A DNA stretch of 45,286 nt from an uncultured Bacilli bacterium (GTDB lineage: Bacteria > Bacillota_I > Bacilli_A > RF39 > UBA660), in assembly GCA_934148875.1 (NCBI GenBank), contig CAKPDJ010000007.1, positions 1 to 45,286 of the forward strand. The letters run 5' to 3'. The notes under the pieces were generated by a model that was given only the letters and a program-made list of their open reading frames with translations, ran no database searches and had not been told where the DNA came from. A program made the position numbers and the translations under genes. Every line of letters begins with the position of its first letter. Within the stretch, counting starts at the first letter, position 1. This document shows positions 14,894 to 22,523 of the stretch, piece after piece.

Positions 14894-16831
14894 ATGAATC
14901 AAGGTCGTACGCCGGAAACAAATAGATTTATATTTTCTGATGCTTTTTATGATCAGTTGGGTAGCGAACCTGAAGAAAAAAAGGTATCTTTTGATGCTCC
15001 AGTTATACCTCCCGTTGTAGAAACTAAAAAAGAAGATGTAATTAAAGAAGAAGTAAACCCTAATTTTTTTAATCCTAATTTACAAAATGATAATGTAGTA
15101 GATACTAATATAGTAAATGATAAAGATGTAGAAGAAAAAATAGAAATGCCAGCTTTTAATTTTATAAATCCAAAGGCAGAACCAAATAATATAATGAGCA
15201 CTAATCAAGAAAATGTTAGTAATGATAATACTCCTGTAGTTCCATTAGGTGATTTGCAACCTACTGATTTAACAAGTTCACTTTCTGAACCTGCTGGTAT
15301 AATTAATAATTTATCTGAAGGTAATAATTTAGATGATAAAACTGATAATTTTATTAGTGATAGTACAGCTACCTTAAGCGATTTATCATCATTAGCACCT
15401 AGTAATCAAGAATTAAATGTTGATGTTAGTATGCCAAGTATTAGTAATTTACCTCATGATGATACTAAATCTGTTAGTGCAGTTCCACTTAGTACATTAC
15501 CTAGTAATGTTGTTTTAAATCAACAGAATAATTTAGATGTTGATAGTGGTATTGATACTGCTTTGGAACAAGAAATAATGCGTGCTAAAGTAGAAAGTCA
15601 AGTAAAAGCTCCTATTGTGGAAAATAATAATTTTTTTAAGGAACCAGAAGAAAAACAAGTTTATCGTGCTAGAAGAAATGCTCCAACAGCAATGCCTATT
15701 TGGATTCAAGAAGAAGAAAAAAAAGAACAGGCTCAAATTGTTAAACCTGAAATAAATCTTTCTTTAAATAATAGAATAGTAACACCTCCAATTATTAACA
15801 TTGATGAAGAAATATTAAAAGATAGTTCTAATATGGAGAATGATAGAGAAGATTTTAACTATGAAGATAATGATAATACTAGTCCAGTAGTTAAATCTAC
15901 TTTGTTAGATGAATTGAGACTAAAGGAACAACAGACAGGGAAAATTAGTATTTTAGCTCGTTATGGTGATGATTTCTGTAGCAGGGATTATATTACTAAT
16001 CCAGCAATTGGAAGAAAAGAAGAAATAAAACAGTTAATCTTAATATTATTAACACCAGAAAAATCTGGAATATTAGTTGGTAAACCAGGTATTGGTAAAA
16101 CTAGTATTGTTGAAGGACTTGCTTATCAGTTACAACGTAATAATGTACCTGATGCTCTTAAGGGTTATAGAATCGTTAGTGTTAAGACAACATCTCTTCT
16201 TGGAACACTTCCTAGTGGTGAGACAAGACTTCAAACTCTTATTGATGAATTGAAAGAATTGGATAAAATTATTCTATTTATTGATGAAATTCATATGTTA
16301 ATGGGTGCTACTAGTGAATCTAGTTTAGATTTTGCTAATATGTTTAAGGAAAGTTTGGGACGTGGTAGTATTAAGATGATTGGTGCTACTACTAACGATG
16401 AATATGAAAGATATGTACTTCGTGACAAAGCTTTTGTTAGACGTTTTCAAAGAGTTGATGTTGAAGAACCAACAAGAGAACAAACAATAAAAATATTAAT
16501 GGGAACTTTACCAAAGATAGAAAAGAATACAGGTGCTAAGCTTAAGTATAGTAGTTATATTCAAAGTGAGATTATGGCTTTTATTGTTGATATTACTACT
16601 GAATATAAGAGAGTATATGGAATTGGTTCTAGATATCCTGATATTTGTTTAACGCTTTTATCTCAAGCCTTTTCACAAGCTGTATTTGATAATAGAAGAG
16701 AAGTTAATATTTTTGATATTAGGAATGCTATTGAAAATTCTAAAAATATATACCCTGATGTTATTAGAAAAGAATTAGTTAATTTTGATACTAAATTTAG
16801 ACAAATAATAGGTGAAGAAAAAGGAAAGTAA
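14894..16831 (+). CDS. Single-AAA+ Clp-like ATPase with long disordered N-terminus
   Basis: This 645-aa protein has two unequal parts. Residues 1 to about 340 are Asn, Asp, Pro and Glu rich with no visible fold. The rest is one AAA+ module close to the first ATPase domain (D1) of ClpA/B/C: NPAIGRKEEI, Walker A GKPGIGKT (396-403), Walker B FIDE (462-465), GATTNDEYE sensor I, and an arginine-finger region AFVRRFQRV. The Clp N-domain, the middle domain and the D2 domain with its ClpP-binding loop are absent. It may remodel proteins without ClpP; the tail may recruit partners. GGGAGG precedes ATG 14894. It faces cotJC and shares a terminator with it. The role is unknown, and a link to sporulation is only suggested by position. 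Confidence 0.75.
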   Translation: MNQGRTPETNRFIFSDAFYDQLGSEPEEKKVSFDAPVIPPVVETKKEDVIKEEVNPNFFNPNLQNDNVVDTNIVNDKDVEEKIEMPAFNFINPKAEPNNIMSTNQENVSNDNTPVVPLGDLQPTDLTSSLSEPAGIINNLSEGNNLDDKTDNFISDSTATLSDLSSLAPSNQELNVDVSMPSISNLPHDDTKSVSAVPLSTLPSNVVLNQQNNLDVDSGIDTALEQEIMRAKVESQVKAPIVENNNFFKEPEEKQVYRARRNAPTAMPIWIQEEEKKEQAQIVKPEINLSLNNRIVTPPIINIDEEILKDSSNMENDREDFNYEDNDNTSPVVKSTLLDELRLKEQQTGKISILARYGDDFCSRDYITNPAIGRKEEIKQLILILLTPEKSGILVGKPGIGKTSIVEGLAYQLQRNNVPDALKGYRIVSVKTTSLLGTLPSGETRLQTLIDELKELDKIILFIDEIHMLMGATSESSLDFANMFKESLGRGSIKMIGATTNDEYERYVLRDKAFVRRFQRVDVEEPTREQTIKILMGTLPKIEKNTGAKLKYSSYIQSEIMAFIVDITTEYKRVYGIGSRYPDICLTLLSQAFSQAVFDNRREVNIFDIRNAIENSKNIYPDVIRKELVNFDTKFRQIIGEEKGK

Positions 16832-16852
16832 TTTTAATTGTTACTTTCCTTT
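16820..16852. terminator. Bidirectional terminator built from both gene ends
   Basis: AAAGGAAAGTAA (16820-16831) and TTACTTTCCTTT (16841-16852) form a perfect 12-bp stem. The left arm holds the stop of the AAA+ gene, and the loop and right arm hold the end of cotJC. The minus strand then reads into TTTTTCTTC, and the plus strand into TTTAATAAATT. Confidence 0.75.
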
Positions 16853-17406
16853 AATAAATTATCTTTATAATAATCATATAATTCTTTAAATCTTTCAAAG
16901 TGAACTATTTCTCTTTGTCTTAACCATAGTAATGGTCCTATTACATCTGGATCGTTTGTTAGATTAATTAGATTTTCATAAACGGCACGAGCTTTTTGTT
17001 CTGCAGCCATATCTTCTGATAAATCAGCTAAAGGGTCACCAGTTGTAGCAAAATAGGTAACTGTAAATGGTACACCATTAGCATCAGTTGGGTAGATGGC
17101 ATTGCGATGTTCAGCATATTGACTTGCTAGTCCTGCTTCTTTCATTTCTTCGGGAGTAGCATCTTTTGTTAATTGATATAACATTGTTGATAGCATTTCC
17201 ACGTGCCCAAGTTCTTCACTGCCTATATCGGTTAATAGGGCTTTACCTTTATTATCTGGCATAGTATATCGTTGATTTAAGTATCTTAGTGCGGCTCCAA
17301 GTTCACCACCAAAACCACCGTATTGTGTTACTAGTTGTTTCGCGAAACCTAAGTCTTTTTTAGTTATTGAAATAGGGTACTGTAATCTTTTTTCATATGC
17401 CCACAT
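16834..17406 (-). CDS. cotJC: Spore coat protein CotJC (manganese catalase-like)
   Basis: This 190-aa protein matches CotJC throughout: MWAYEKRLQYPI at the start, QYGGFGGELGAALRYLNQRYTMP, SEELGHVEM and FATTGDP. The Glu and Glu-x-x-His ligands (GELGAA, EELGH, EQKA, REIVHFE) are those of the di-manganese catalase ferritin-like fold. In Bacillus it is a coat or under-coat component made in the mother cell. It lies 1 nt after the cotJA-cotJB fusion, so they form one operon. It is strong evidence that the lineage has, or recently had, an endospore programme. Confidence 0.92.
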   Translation of the reverse strand: MWAYEKRLQYPISITKKDLGFAKQLVTQYGGFGGELGAALRYLNQRYTMPDNKGKALLTDIGSEELGHVEMLSTMLYQLTKDATPEEMKEAGLASQYAEHRNAIYPTDANGVPFTVTYFATTGDPLADLSEDMAAEQKARAVYENLINLTNDPDVIGPLLWLRQREIVHFERFKELYDYYKDNLLKESNN

Positions 17407-17407
17407 C

Positions 17408-17884
17408 TTACATTTCCTCCGTTTCCCATGGCCAGCTGTATGCTTCCCAACTAAATGTATTATTAGCTGATGGACTGTCTGCTAGTAAAGGTCCATACTT
17501 TCTTTCATAAGCTTTAATTTGCTCACTAGCCATTTTTTGATATTCGTTATATAGATTTATCATATTTGTATCGTTTGGATATACATCTAGGTATAATTTT
17601 AATTCATGTGCTGCAAAAGTAGTTTGGTCTACATTTAATAATAATTCAGCTTGTTCATTATTAGGTGTTAATCTTGTTGGTCTATAACTTTTATATTGGT
17701 CATATAAGTCATTAAATAAATTACCTTTAATATAGCCATCATATGGTCCAGCTAATGCTTGATTATTGTTTGAGTTATTATTTATCATATTATTCATCAT
17801 ATTATTCATATCGTTAGGCATTAACATATTATTCATAAGATTCATGTTTGGATATCCAAATTCATTAAATCCATTATTATTCAT
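17408..17884 (-). CDS. cotJA-cotJB: Fused CotJA-CotJB spore-coat protein
   Basis: This 158-aa protein joins three parts. Residues 1 to about 45 are Asn/Met rich (repeated MNNM patterns) and disordered. A CotJA-like segment follows (YIKGNLFNDLYDQYKSYRP). The C-terminal part is CotJB-like (ELLLNVDQTTFAAHELKLYLD, LYNEYQK, YGPL), ending in the typical SWPWE. In Bacillus cotJA and cotJB are separate genes ahead of cotJC; here they are one frame without an internal start or ribosome binding site. AAGGAGAG precedes ATG 17884. I found no convincing sigma-E promoter: CATAAACT read on the minus strand near 17910 fits a -10, but no -35 is visible. Confidence 0.8.
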   Translation of the reverse strand: MNNNGFNEFGYPNMNLMNNMLMPNDMNNMMNNMINNNSNNNQALAGPYDGYIKGNLFNDLYDQYKSYRPTRLTPNNEQAELLLNVDQTTFAAHELKLYLDVYPNDTNMINLYNEYQKMASEQIKAYERKYGPLLADSPSANNTFSWEAYSWPWETEEM

Positions 17885-17996
17885 AAAATCTCTCCTTCAA
17901 TTTAGTTTATGATATGGGCGAGAGTTGGTATGGGCAATAGTCTAACTTCATTAATTATAAATAGTTAGTACTTAACATAACTATACATTATAGGTA

Positions 17997-18025
17997 TTGA
18001 ATAAAAAGGGAAGGTTTGTTATAAT
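17997..18025 (+). promoter_or_regulatory. Sigma-A promoter of the membrane protein gene
   Basis: TTGAAT (17997-18002), 17 nt and TATAAT (18020-18025) point at the 18051 gene. AAGGAG follows. Confidence 0.75.
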
Positions 18026-18050
18026 TATGTTGTAAATAAAGGAGCTAACT

Positions 18051-19148
18051 ATGAAAGATTTAGGTAAAAAGAAATTATTAATAATTATGGGTGGCATTAT
18101 AGGATTGGTTATTTTAATAACTATTATATTGTTGATTTATAATGCTGTTTTTGGAAAAGCAAGTTATAAAGATATCGAAAATACGATTTTAAAGGCCACT
18201 GAAAAGTATTATAAAGATAATTCTTCACTTTTACCAAAGAGTGAAAATGAAGAAGTTACTATTACTGACTCAGCTTTAACAGCAGCAGGATATTTAAAAA
18301 ATATGAATGAACTTACTAAGAAAATGAAAAATGTAAGTTGTAAAGCTACTGTTATTGTTAGTTATGCAGGAGGAGAATATCGTTATACTCCTTTACTTGA
18401 TTGTGGAAAAGATTATTCTACTAAAACATTGAGTTCTTATATTTCAGAAAATGAACCTAAGGTTTATACTGGTTCTGGTTTATATGAGTTAAATGGTGAA
18501 TTAGTTTATAGGGGAGATAAACCTAATAATTACGTTAAATTTTCAGGTAAAGTTTGGAGAATTGTTAAGATTGAAAACAATCAAGTTGTAATGATTTTAA
18601 ATGATAAGGGTTCAAAATCTATTTGGGATGATCGTTTTAATACTGAAAGAGGTAGAAATGATGGTATTAATGATTATACTGTTAGTAGAATTTACGACAC
18701 TCTAAATGATATGTATAATGATGATGGATATTTTAGTAAAAGTAATAAAAAGCTATTAGCTGTTCATACATTATATACAGGTAAAAGATATGAAACTGAT
18801 ATTTATAATGATGGTTCAATAGAAAAAAGTAATAATTTTGAGAATCAATATATTGGACTATTACCTATGTTTGATTATATAAATGCTAGTATTGATAGTA
18901 ATTGTAATGCTATTAACACAACTAGTTGCTTAAATTATAATTATTTATCTTATTATGATTATAGTTGGTGGACAATAACTGCTGATGCTTCTAATACTCA
19001 TAAAGTATATAGAATTTCTAATGGTGGTGAAATTGAGTCTACTAGAGCGGCTTCTAGTGCTTATGTTAAGCCAGTTATTTACTTAGCTAAAGATGTTTTA
19101 TATTCAAAAGGAAATGGTTCTGAAAGTGATCCATATATAATTAAGTAA
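18051..19148 (+). CDS. Membrane-anchored extracellular protein with pilin-like N-terminus and DUF6273-like end
   Basis: The 365-aa protein starts with basic residues and one membrane helix (about 11-33), followed by a helix, YKDIENTILKATEKYYKDN, like the assembly helix of pseudopilins. The rest is outside the cell and has a WRIVKI core, repeated Trp and Tyr, and ends KPVIYLAKDVLY then GSESDPYII, a pattern common in DUF6273-type surface proteins of gut Firmicutes. No catalytic motif is evident. It has its own promoter and terminator. The function is unknown, probably surface binding; the domain name is from memory of the pattern. Confidence 0.6.
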   Translation: MKDLGKKKLLIIMGGIIGLVILITIILLIYNAVFGKASYKDIENTILKATEKYYKDNSSLLPKSENEEVTITDSALTAAGYLKNMNELTKKMKNVSCKATVIVSYAGGEYRYTPLLDCGKDYSTKTLSSYISENEPKVYTGSGLYELNGELVYRGDKPNNYVKFSGKVWRIVKIENNQVVMILNDKGSKSIWDDRFNTERGRNDGINDYTVSRIYDTLNDMYNDDGYFSKSNKKLLAVHTLYTGKRYETDIYNDGSIEKSNNFENQYIGLLPMFDYINASIDSNCNAINTTSCLNYNYLSYYDYSWWTITADASNTHKVYRISNGGEIESTRAASSAYVKPVIYLAKDVLYSKGNGSESDPYIIK

Positions 19149-19162
19149 AAAAGGACTTGTCA

Positions 19163-19200
19163 AAATACATTTTTATTGATAAAATAAGAATGTATTTTTT
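19163..19200 (+). terminator. Terminator before tRNA-His
   Basis: AAATACATTTTTAT and ATAAGAATGTATTT pair over 14 bp with one G-U pair, a 7-nt loop and a T tail. Confidence 0.75.
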
Positions 19201-19224
19201 ATTTATAAGAAATACATTATGTAT

Positions 19225-19301
19225 GGCGGTATTGGTGAAGTGGTTAACACGCCGGATTGTGGCTCCGGTATGCATGGGTTCGATCCCCATATTCCGCCCC
19301 A
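19225..19301 (+). tRNA. tRNA-His (anticodon GTG)
   Basis: The full cloverleaf is visible: D stem GTG/CAC, anticodon stem CCGGA/TCCGG around TTGTGGC, T stem ATGGG/CCCAT around TTCGATC, and an acceptor with the extra 5' G (G-1) facing C73 that marks tRNA-His. CCA is encoded (19299-19301). The acceptor has one U-U mismatch at 5:68. It charges with histidine and reads CAC/CAT. It marks the left edge of a patchwork region. Confidence 0.95.
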
Positions 19302-19340
19302 TATTGAAATTTACGCACACCTTTGTGTGTTAAATAAGTA

Positions 19341-19374
19341 AAAGTTCGTAATACTTGGTATTATGGACTTTTTT
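19341..19374 (+). terminator. Terminator after tRNA-His
   Basis: AAAGTTCGTAATAC and GTATTATGGACTTT pair over 14 bp with two G-U-type pairs around TTG, followed by T. Between here and 19537 only a worn 30-codon frame (GGELDKDNN to LLSINT) is seen. Confidence 0.75.
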
Positions 19375-19537
19375 CTTTACAAAGGTGGTGAATTAGATAA
19401 AGATAATAATTTATTGCAACTAATTCCTAATAGGAGGGATAATAGATTTGATAGAGAAACTCTAACATTATTATCAATAAATACTTAAAATATGATAAAA
19501 TTACGTTAGATGTAATTTAAAAAAGAAGGTCAAAGAA

Positions 19538-20050
19538 ATGACAAAATCAATTTTATCAAAGAAAACAGAAGTTAGAGATACAAGTTTAAATGGTAAAGGA
19601 ACTTTTGCTATTGAAGATATTAAAAAAGGCGAAATGGTATATATTCGTGGTGGAGAACTCATGAAAATGGAAGAAGCTTATAATTATAAACCTGGTGAAT
19701 GCCCTGATGGGATTTGGCCTATAACTGATGAATATTGGTTAGGCGCTAGAAATGAAGAAGACTTTAAAGAACAAAAAGTTTATGTTAACCATTCTTGTAA
19801 TCCAAATTGTGGAATACGTGGTGAAATAACTTGTGTAGCAATGAGAGATATTAAGGCTGGTGAAGAAATTACACAAGATTATGGGTTGCTGGATAATAGT
19901 GACTATAAATTAGAATGTACTTGTGGTGCTCCTAATTGTAGAAAAATAATTACAGGACAAGATTGGAAATTAAAGGAATTGCAAGACCAATATTATGATT
20001 ATTTCGCAGAGTATTTAAAAGAAAAAATAGATAATGAAAGAAGCAATTAG
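19538..20050 (+). CDS. SET-domain protein (lysine methyltransferase-like) with post-SET cysteines
   Basis: This 170-aa protein is a minimal SET domain. NGKGTFAIEDIKKGEMV is the start, VNHSCNPNC is the SAM- and Tyr-site motif, and GEEITQDYG carries the catalytic Tyr. It is followed by a post-SET zinc motif, CTCGAPNCRKIITG. Such proteins methylate lysines. They are typical of eukaryotes and occur sporadically in bacteria, often by transfer. AAGAAGGTC precedes ATG 19538. It heads the small-gene patchwork after tRNA-His. The target is unknown and may be a ribosomal or other bacterial protein. Confidence 0.82.
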   Translation: MTKSILSKKTEVRDTSLNGKGTFAIEDIKKGEMVYIRGGELMKMEEAYNYKPGECPDGIWPITDEYWLGARNEEDFKEQKVYVNHSCNPNCGIRGEITCVAMRDIKAGEEITQDYGLLDNSDYKLECTCGAPNCRKIITGQDWKLKELQDQYYDYFAEYLKEKIDNERSN

Positions 20051-20120
20051 ATGGAAAATATAATATTGAAAAAAGTAGAGAAAAAAATAATACTTTAAAC
20101 AATATAGGTTATTTAGCAAT

Positions 20121-20289
20121 TGAAAATATAAAAAATATTGAAATTAAACAATTAACAATTGATGGTTATACGGTAATTGCAGAATGGTTTTTGAAACAAA
20201 ATAATGAAGAATATGATGAAATTTATAAAATAAAATTTAATGATAATTTAGAGTGTATTTACTTTAAAAGTTGGGAAATGATTAAATAG
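20121..20289 (+). pseudogene. 3' fragment of an NTF2-like gene (duplicate)
   Basis: The last about 55 codons (IKNIEIKQLTIDGYTVIAEW to SWEMIK) are nearly the same as the end of the intact NTF2-like gene at 21668-22012. The first half is missing, replaced by unrelated AT-rich sequence. It is part of a 234-bp direct repeat. Confidence 0.75.
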
Positions 20290-20354
20290 AAAGGAATAAA
20301 TAAAATGATAGAGATTAGTAATCTAGAACAAGCAAAAGATTTAGGAAGAATTGC
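20121..20354 (+). repeat. 234-bp direct repeat, left copy (right copy 21844-22077)
   Basis: The two copies have the same length and about a dozen differences. Each spans the end of an NTF2-like gene, the gap and the first about 17 codons of the next gene. In the left copy that next gene is the Nudix gene; in the right copy it is a GNAT gene. Confidence 0.85.
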
Positions 20355-20799
20355 TCATTTAAATTCAACTATTTGTTACTTAAAAAATGATAATAAAGTT
20401 TTAATGATTAAATTTTCTAAAAAATGGGGACAAGTTTATGCTCCACCTGGAGGAAAATTTGAATCTGGAGAAACACCTTTGGATTGTATTAAAAGGGAAT
20501 TTTATGAAGAAACAGGATTAACTTTAATAAATCCAAAACTTCAGGGTATATCCTATTGGCAAGATACTGCAGAGGGAATTATATTTATATATACTGCTGA
20601 AGAATATGAAGGTAAATTAAATATGACTTCTTCTGAAGGTAAATTAGAGTGGATAAAAATTGATGATTTATTATCGACAAAACAATTTGATCAAAATGAA
20701 AAATTTACTCCTTATTTGTTTAAAGATGAATTGTTTGAAGGAAAATTCTTATTAGATGATAAATGCAAAGTTTTAAAATATGAAATAAGAAATATGTAG
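20305..20799 (+). CDS. Nudix hydrolase with a borrowed N-terminus
   Basis: This 164-aa protein has a full Nudix box, GGKFESGETPLDCIKREFYEET then GL, with the WGQVYAPPGG lead-in typical of MutT-like enzymes acting on nucleotides. Residues 1-17 (MIEISNLEQAKDLGRIA) are not part of the Nudix fold: they match the start of the GNAT pseudogene at 22028 and come from the 234-bp duplication. AAAGGAAT precedes the ATG. It is followed after 8 nt by a MazG-like gene and then a deoxyribonucleotidase, suggesting a nucleotide-pool set. Confidence 0.85.
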   Translation: MIEISNLEQAKDLGRIAHLNSTICYLKNDNKVLMIKFSKKWGQVYAPPGGKFESGETPLDCIKREFYEETGLTLINPKLQGISYWQDTAEGIIFIYTAEEYEGKLNMTSSEGKLEWIKIDDLLSTKQFDQNEKFTPYLFKDELFEGKFLLDDKCKVLKYEIRNM

Positions 20800-20807
20800 G
20801 TGATAAA

Positions 20808-21104
20808 ATGAAGATAACTGATTTGCAAAATTTTATTAAAGAAAGAGATTATAAACCCGAACTAAAAGAAAAATACTTCATGAAACTTGTGGAAGAAGTT
20901 GGTGAATTATCAGAAGTAATTAGAAAAGATAAGAGAATGATTAATAACGAAATTAAAGATTCTATCGAAGAAGAACTTTATGATGCTCTTTATTATATTT
21001 GTGCTTTAGCCAATTGTTATGATATTAATTTGGAAGAATGTCATAAATTAAAATCAGAATTAAACCAAAGAAAGTGGTATGCAAATGAAAACAATAATGG
21101 TTGA
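20808..21104 (+). CDS. MazG-like nucleotide pyrophosphohydrolase
   Basis: This 98-aa all-helical protein has the MazG signature: EEVGELSEVI at about 29-38 and EELYDALYYI at about 55-64, giving the ExxE and ExxD metal ligands. Single-domain MazG proteins hydrolyse NTPs or dNTPs to monophosphates. It ends in TGA, the only TGA stop among the intact genes here, and overlaps the next gene by 20 nt. The next gene would act on the monophosphates it makes. Confidence 0.85.
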   Translation: MKITDLQNFIKERDYKPELKEKYFMKLVEEVGELSEVIRKDKRMINNEIKDSIEEELYDALYYICALANCYDINLEECHKLKSELNQRKWYANENNNG

Positions 21105-21654
21105 TATGGATGATGTCTTAACAAATGGCAATTTTTCTAAAATACTTGAAGATTATCTTGGGTATAAACCAGACTATGAAAACATAAGAAATTATTATAT
21201 ACATGATATTTTAGGTGATAAAAAGGATGATTTTTTTAGTAAATTTAAAGACATGGATGTATATGAAAACGCAACTTTATTACCTGATTGCTATGACACA
21301 TTAAAAGAACTTAGTAAATATTATAAAATTTATATATGCACAGATTATATTTGGCGAGAAATAATTGAATATGCTGGAAATAATCTTAAAAATAAATATA
21401 ATTTTTTGTATGAAAAATTAGACTTTATAGAACCTAGAAACTATATATTTACTGCTGATAAATCAATTATTAATTGTGACATTAAAATAGATGACAAAGT
21501 AAACAATTTAGAAGGAGCATCAGTGAAATTATTATTTACAGCATGGCATAATAAAGAATTAAGTACTGAAAAATTAGATAAAGAAAATATTATTAGAGTT
21601 AATAATTGGAAAGAAATTGGTGAAATACTTTTGAATTGGATAAAAGTAAATTAG
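21085..21654 (+). CDS. 5'(3')-deoxyribonucleotidase-like HAD phosphatase
   Basis: This 189-aa HAD-family protein starts MKTIMVDMDDVLT, the DxDxV(L/T) nucleophile motif of NT5C deoxyribonucleotidases. It has YICTD (motif II, Thr) and IDDKVNNLEGA (motif IV acids) with the late TAWHNKEL. It dephosphorylates deoxyribonucleoside monophosphates. ATG 21085 was chosen over 21079 because the conserved MKTIMVDMDD starts there. It overlaps the MazG-like gene, so the two are coupled. Confidence 0.82.
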   Translation: MKTIMVDMDDVLTNGNFSKILEDYLGYKPDYENIRNYYIHDILGDKKDDFFSKFKDMDVYENATLLPDCYDTLKELSKYYKIYICTDYIWREIIEYAGNNLKNKYNFLYEKLDFIEPRNYIFTADKSIINCDIKIDDKVNNLEGASVKLLFTAWHNKELSTEKLDKENIIRVNNWKEIGEILLNWIKVN

Positions 21655-21667
21655 GGGAAAGTATATT

Positions 21668-22012
21668 ATGAATAAAGATTTTGTGCAAAATTGGTTAAAT
21701 AATTTAAAGGAGTTTTGGTTTGGTAAGGATATTGAAAGTGTGGTTTCATTGTTTAAAAATACAACGTTTTATCAAGAAACTCCGTTTATGGAACCTTATA
21801 CTACAATGGAAGAAATTAATGAGGAATGGCAACATGTTAAAAATGAAAATATTCAAAATATTGAAATTAAACTATTAGCAATTGATGGTTATACGGTAAT
21901 TGCAGAATGGTTTTTGAAACAAAATAATGAAGAATATGATGGAATTTATGAAATAAAATTTAATGATAATTTAGAGTGTATTTACTTTAAAAGTTGGGAA
22001 ATGATTAAATAG
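21668..22012 (+). CDS. NTF2/SnoaL-like protein
   Basis: This 114-aa protein has the pattern of the NTF2-like cone fold: an N-terminal helix pair (VQNWLNNLKEFWFGKDIESVVSLF), the FYQETPFMEPYTTMEEI loop, then strands ending FNDNLECIYFKSWE. Members are enzymes or binding proteins of many kinds; the sequence does not show which. Its second half is duplicated at 20121-20289. Only 15 nt separate it from the broken GNAT gene. Confidence 0.75.
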   Translation: MNKDFVQNWLNNLKEFWFGKDIESVVSLFKNTTFYQETPFMEPYTTMEEINEEWQHVKNENIQNIEIKLLAIDGYTVIAEWFLKQNNEEYDGIYEIKFNDNLECIYFKSWEMIK

Positions 22013-22027
22013 AAAGAAATAAATAAA

Positions 22028-22500
22028 ATGATAGAGATTAGTAATTTAAAACAAGAGAAAGATTTAGAAAGAATTGCAGAAGAGTATTCTAATTATTATA
22101 GTAATTCAGTTTTAGAAGAAAAATGGACAAAAGAATCTGTAATAAAATTATTTAAATATTTTTATAATCAAGCACCAGATTTATTCTTTAAGCATATGAT
22201 AATGAAGCTCCAGTTGGCGTAATTATGACTTGTTTAAAACCTTGGTGGGATGGTATGCATTTGGAAGATGGTGAAGTTTTTGTCTGTAAAGAATATCAAC
22301 AAAAAGGAATAGCTAAAATGTTATTTAAAAAATTATTTGAATATGCTACTCAAAAATATGATGCTACTACATTAGAAGCCCATACATATGAGGATGAAAA
22401 TGGGTTTCCATATTGTTGGTATAAGAAATTAGGCTTTGAGACAATTGATGATTTAAAAATTATTAGTGGCGATATAAAAAAGATAATAAAGAAATTATAA
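22028..22500 (+). pseudogene. GNAT acetyltransferase broken by a frameshift
   Basis: The first part (22028-22222, MIEISNLKQEKDLERIAEEY) and the second part (22225-22500, with EYQQKGIAKMLFKKLFEY, the acetyl-CoA loop QxxGIA) belong to one GNAT. In the frame that follows, the DNA near 22192-22224 reads AYDNEAPVGVIMTCL, the missing strand. A one-base indel near 22190 shifts the frame. The C-terminal half could be made alone from ATG 22225, but it would lack the N-terminal half of the fold. Confidence 0.8.
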
Positions 22501-22523
22501 TTTAAATGAAAAAAATATAAAAA

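Noticed and set aside
15533..15736. Phe-rich minus-strand frame inside the AAA+ gene
   Set aside because: It is the antisense of the Glu/Lys-rich disordered tail, with no ribosome binding site.
17885..17990. Sigma-E promoter for the cotJ operon
   Set aside because: CATAAACT near 17910 on the minus strand resembles the -10, but no -35 is present at the right distance.
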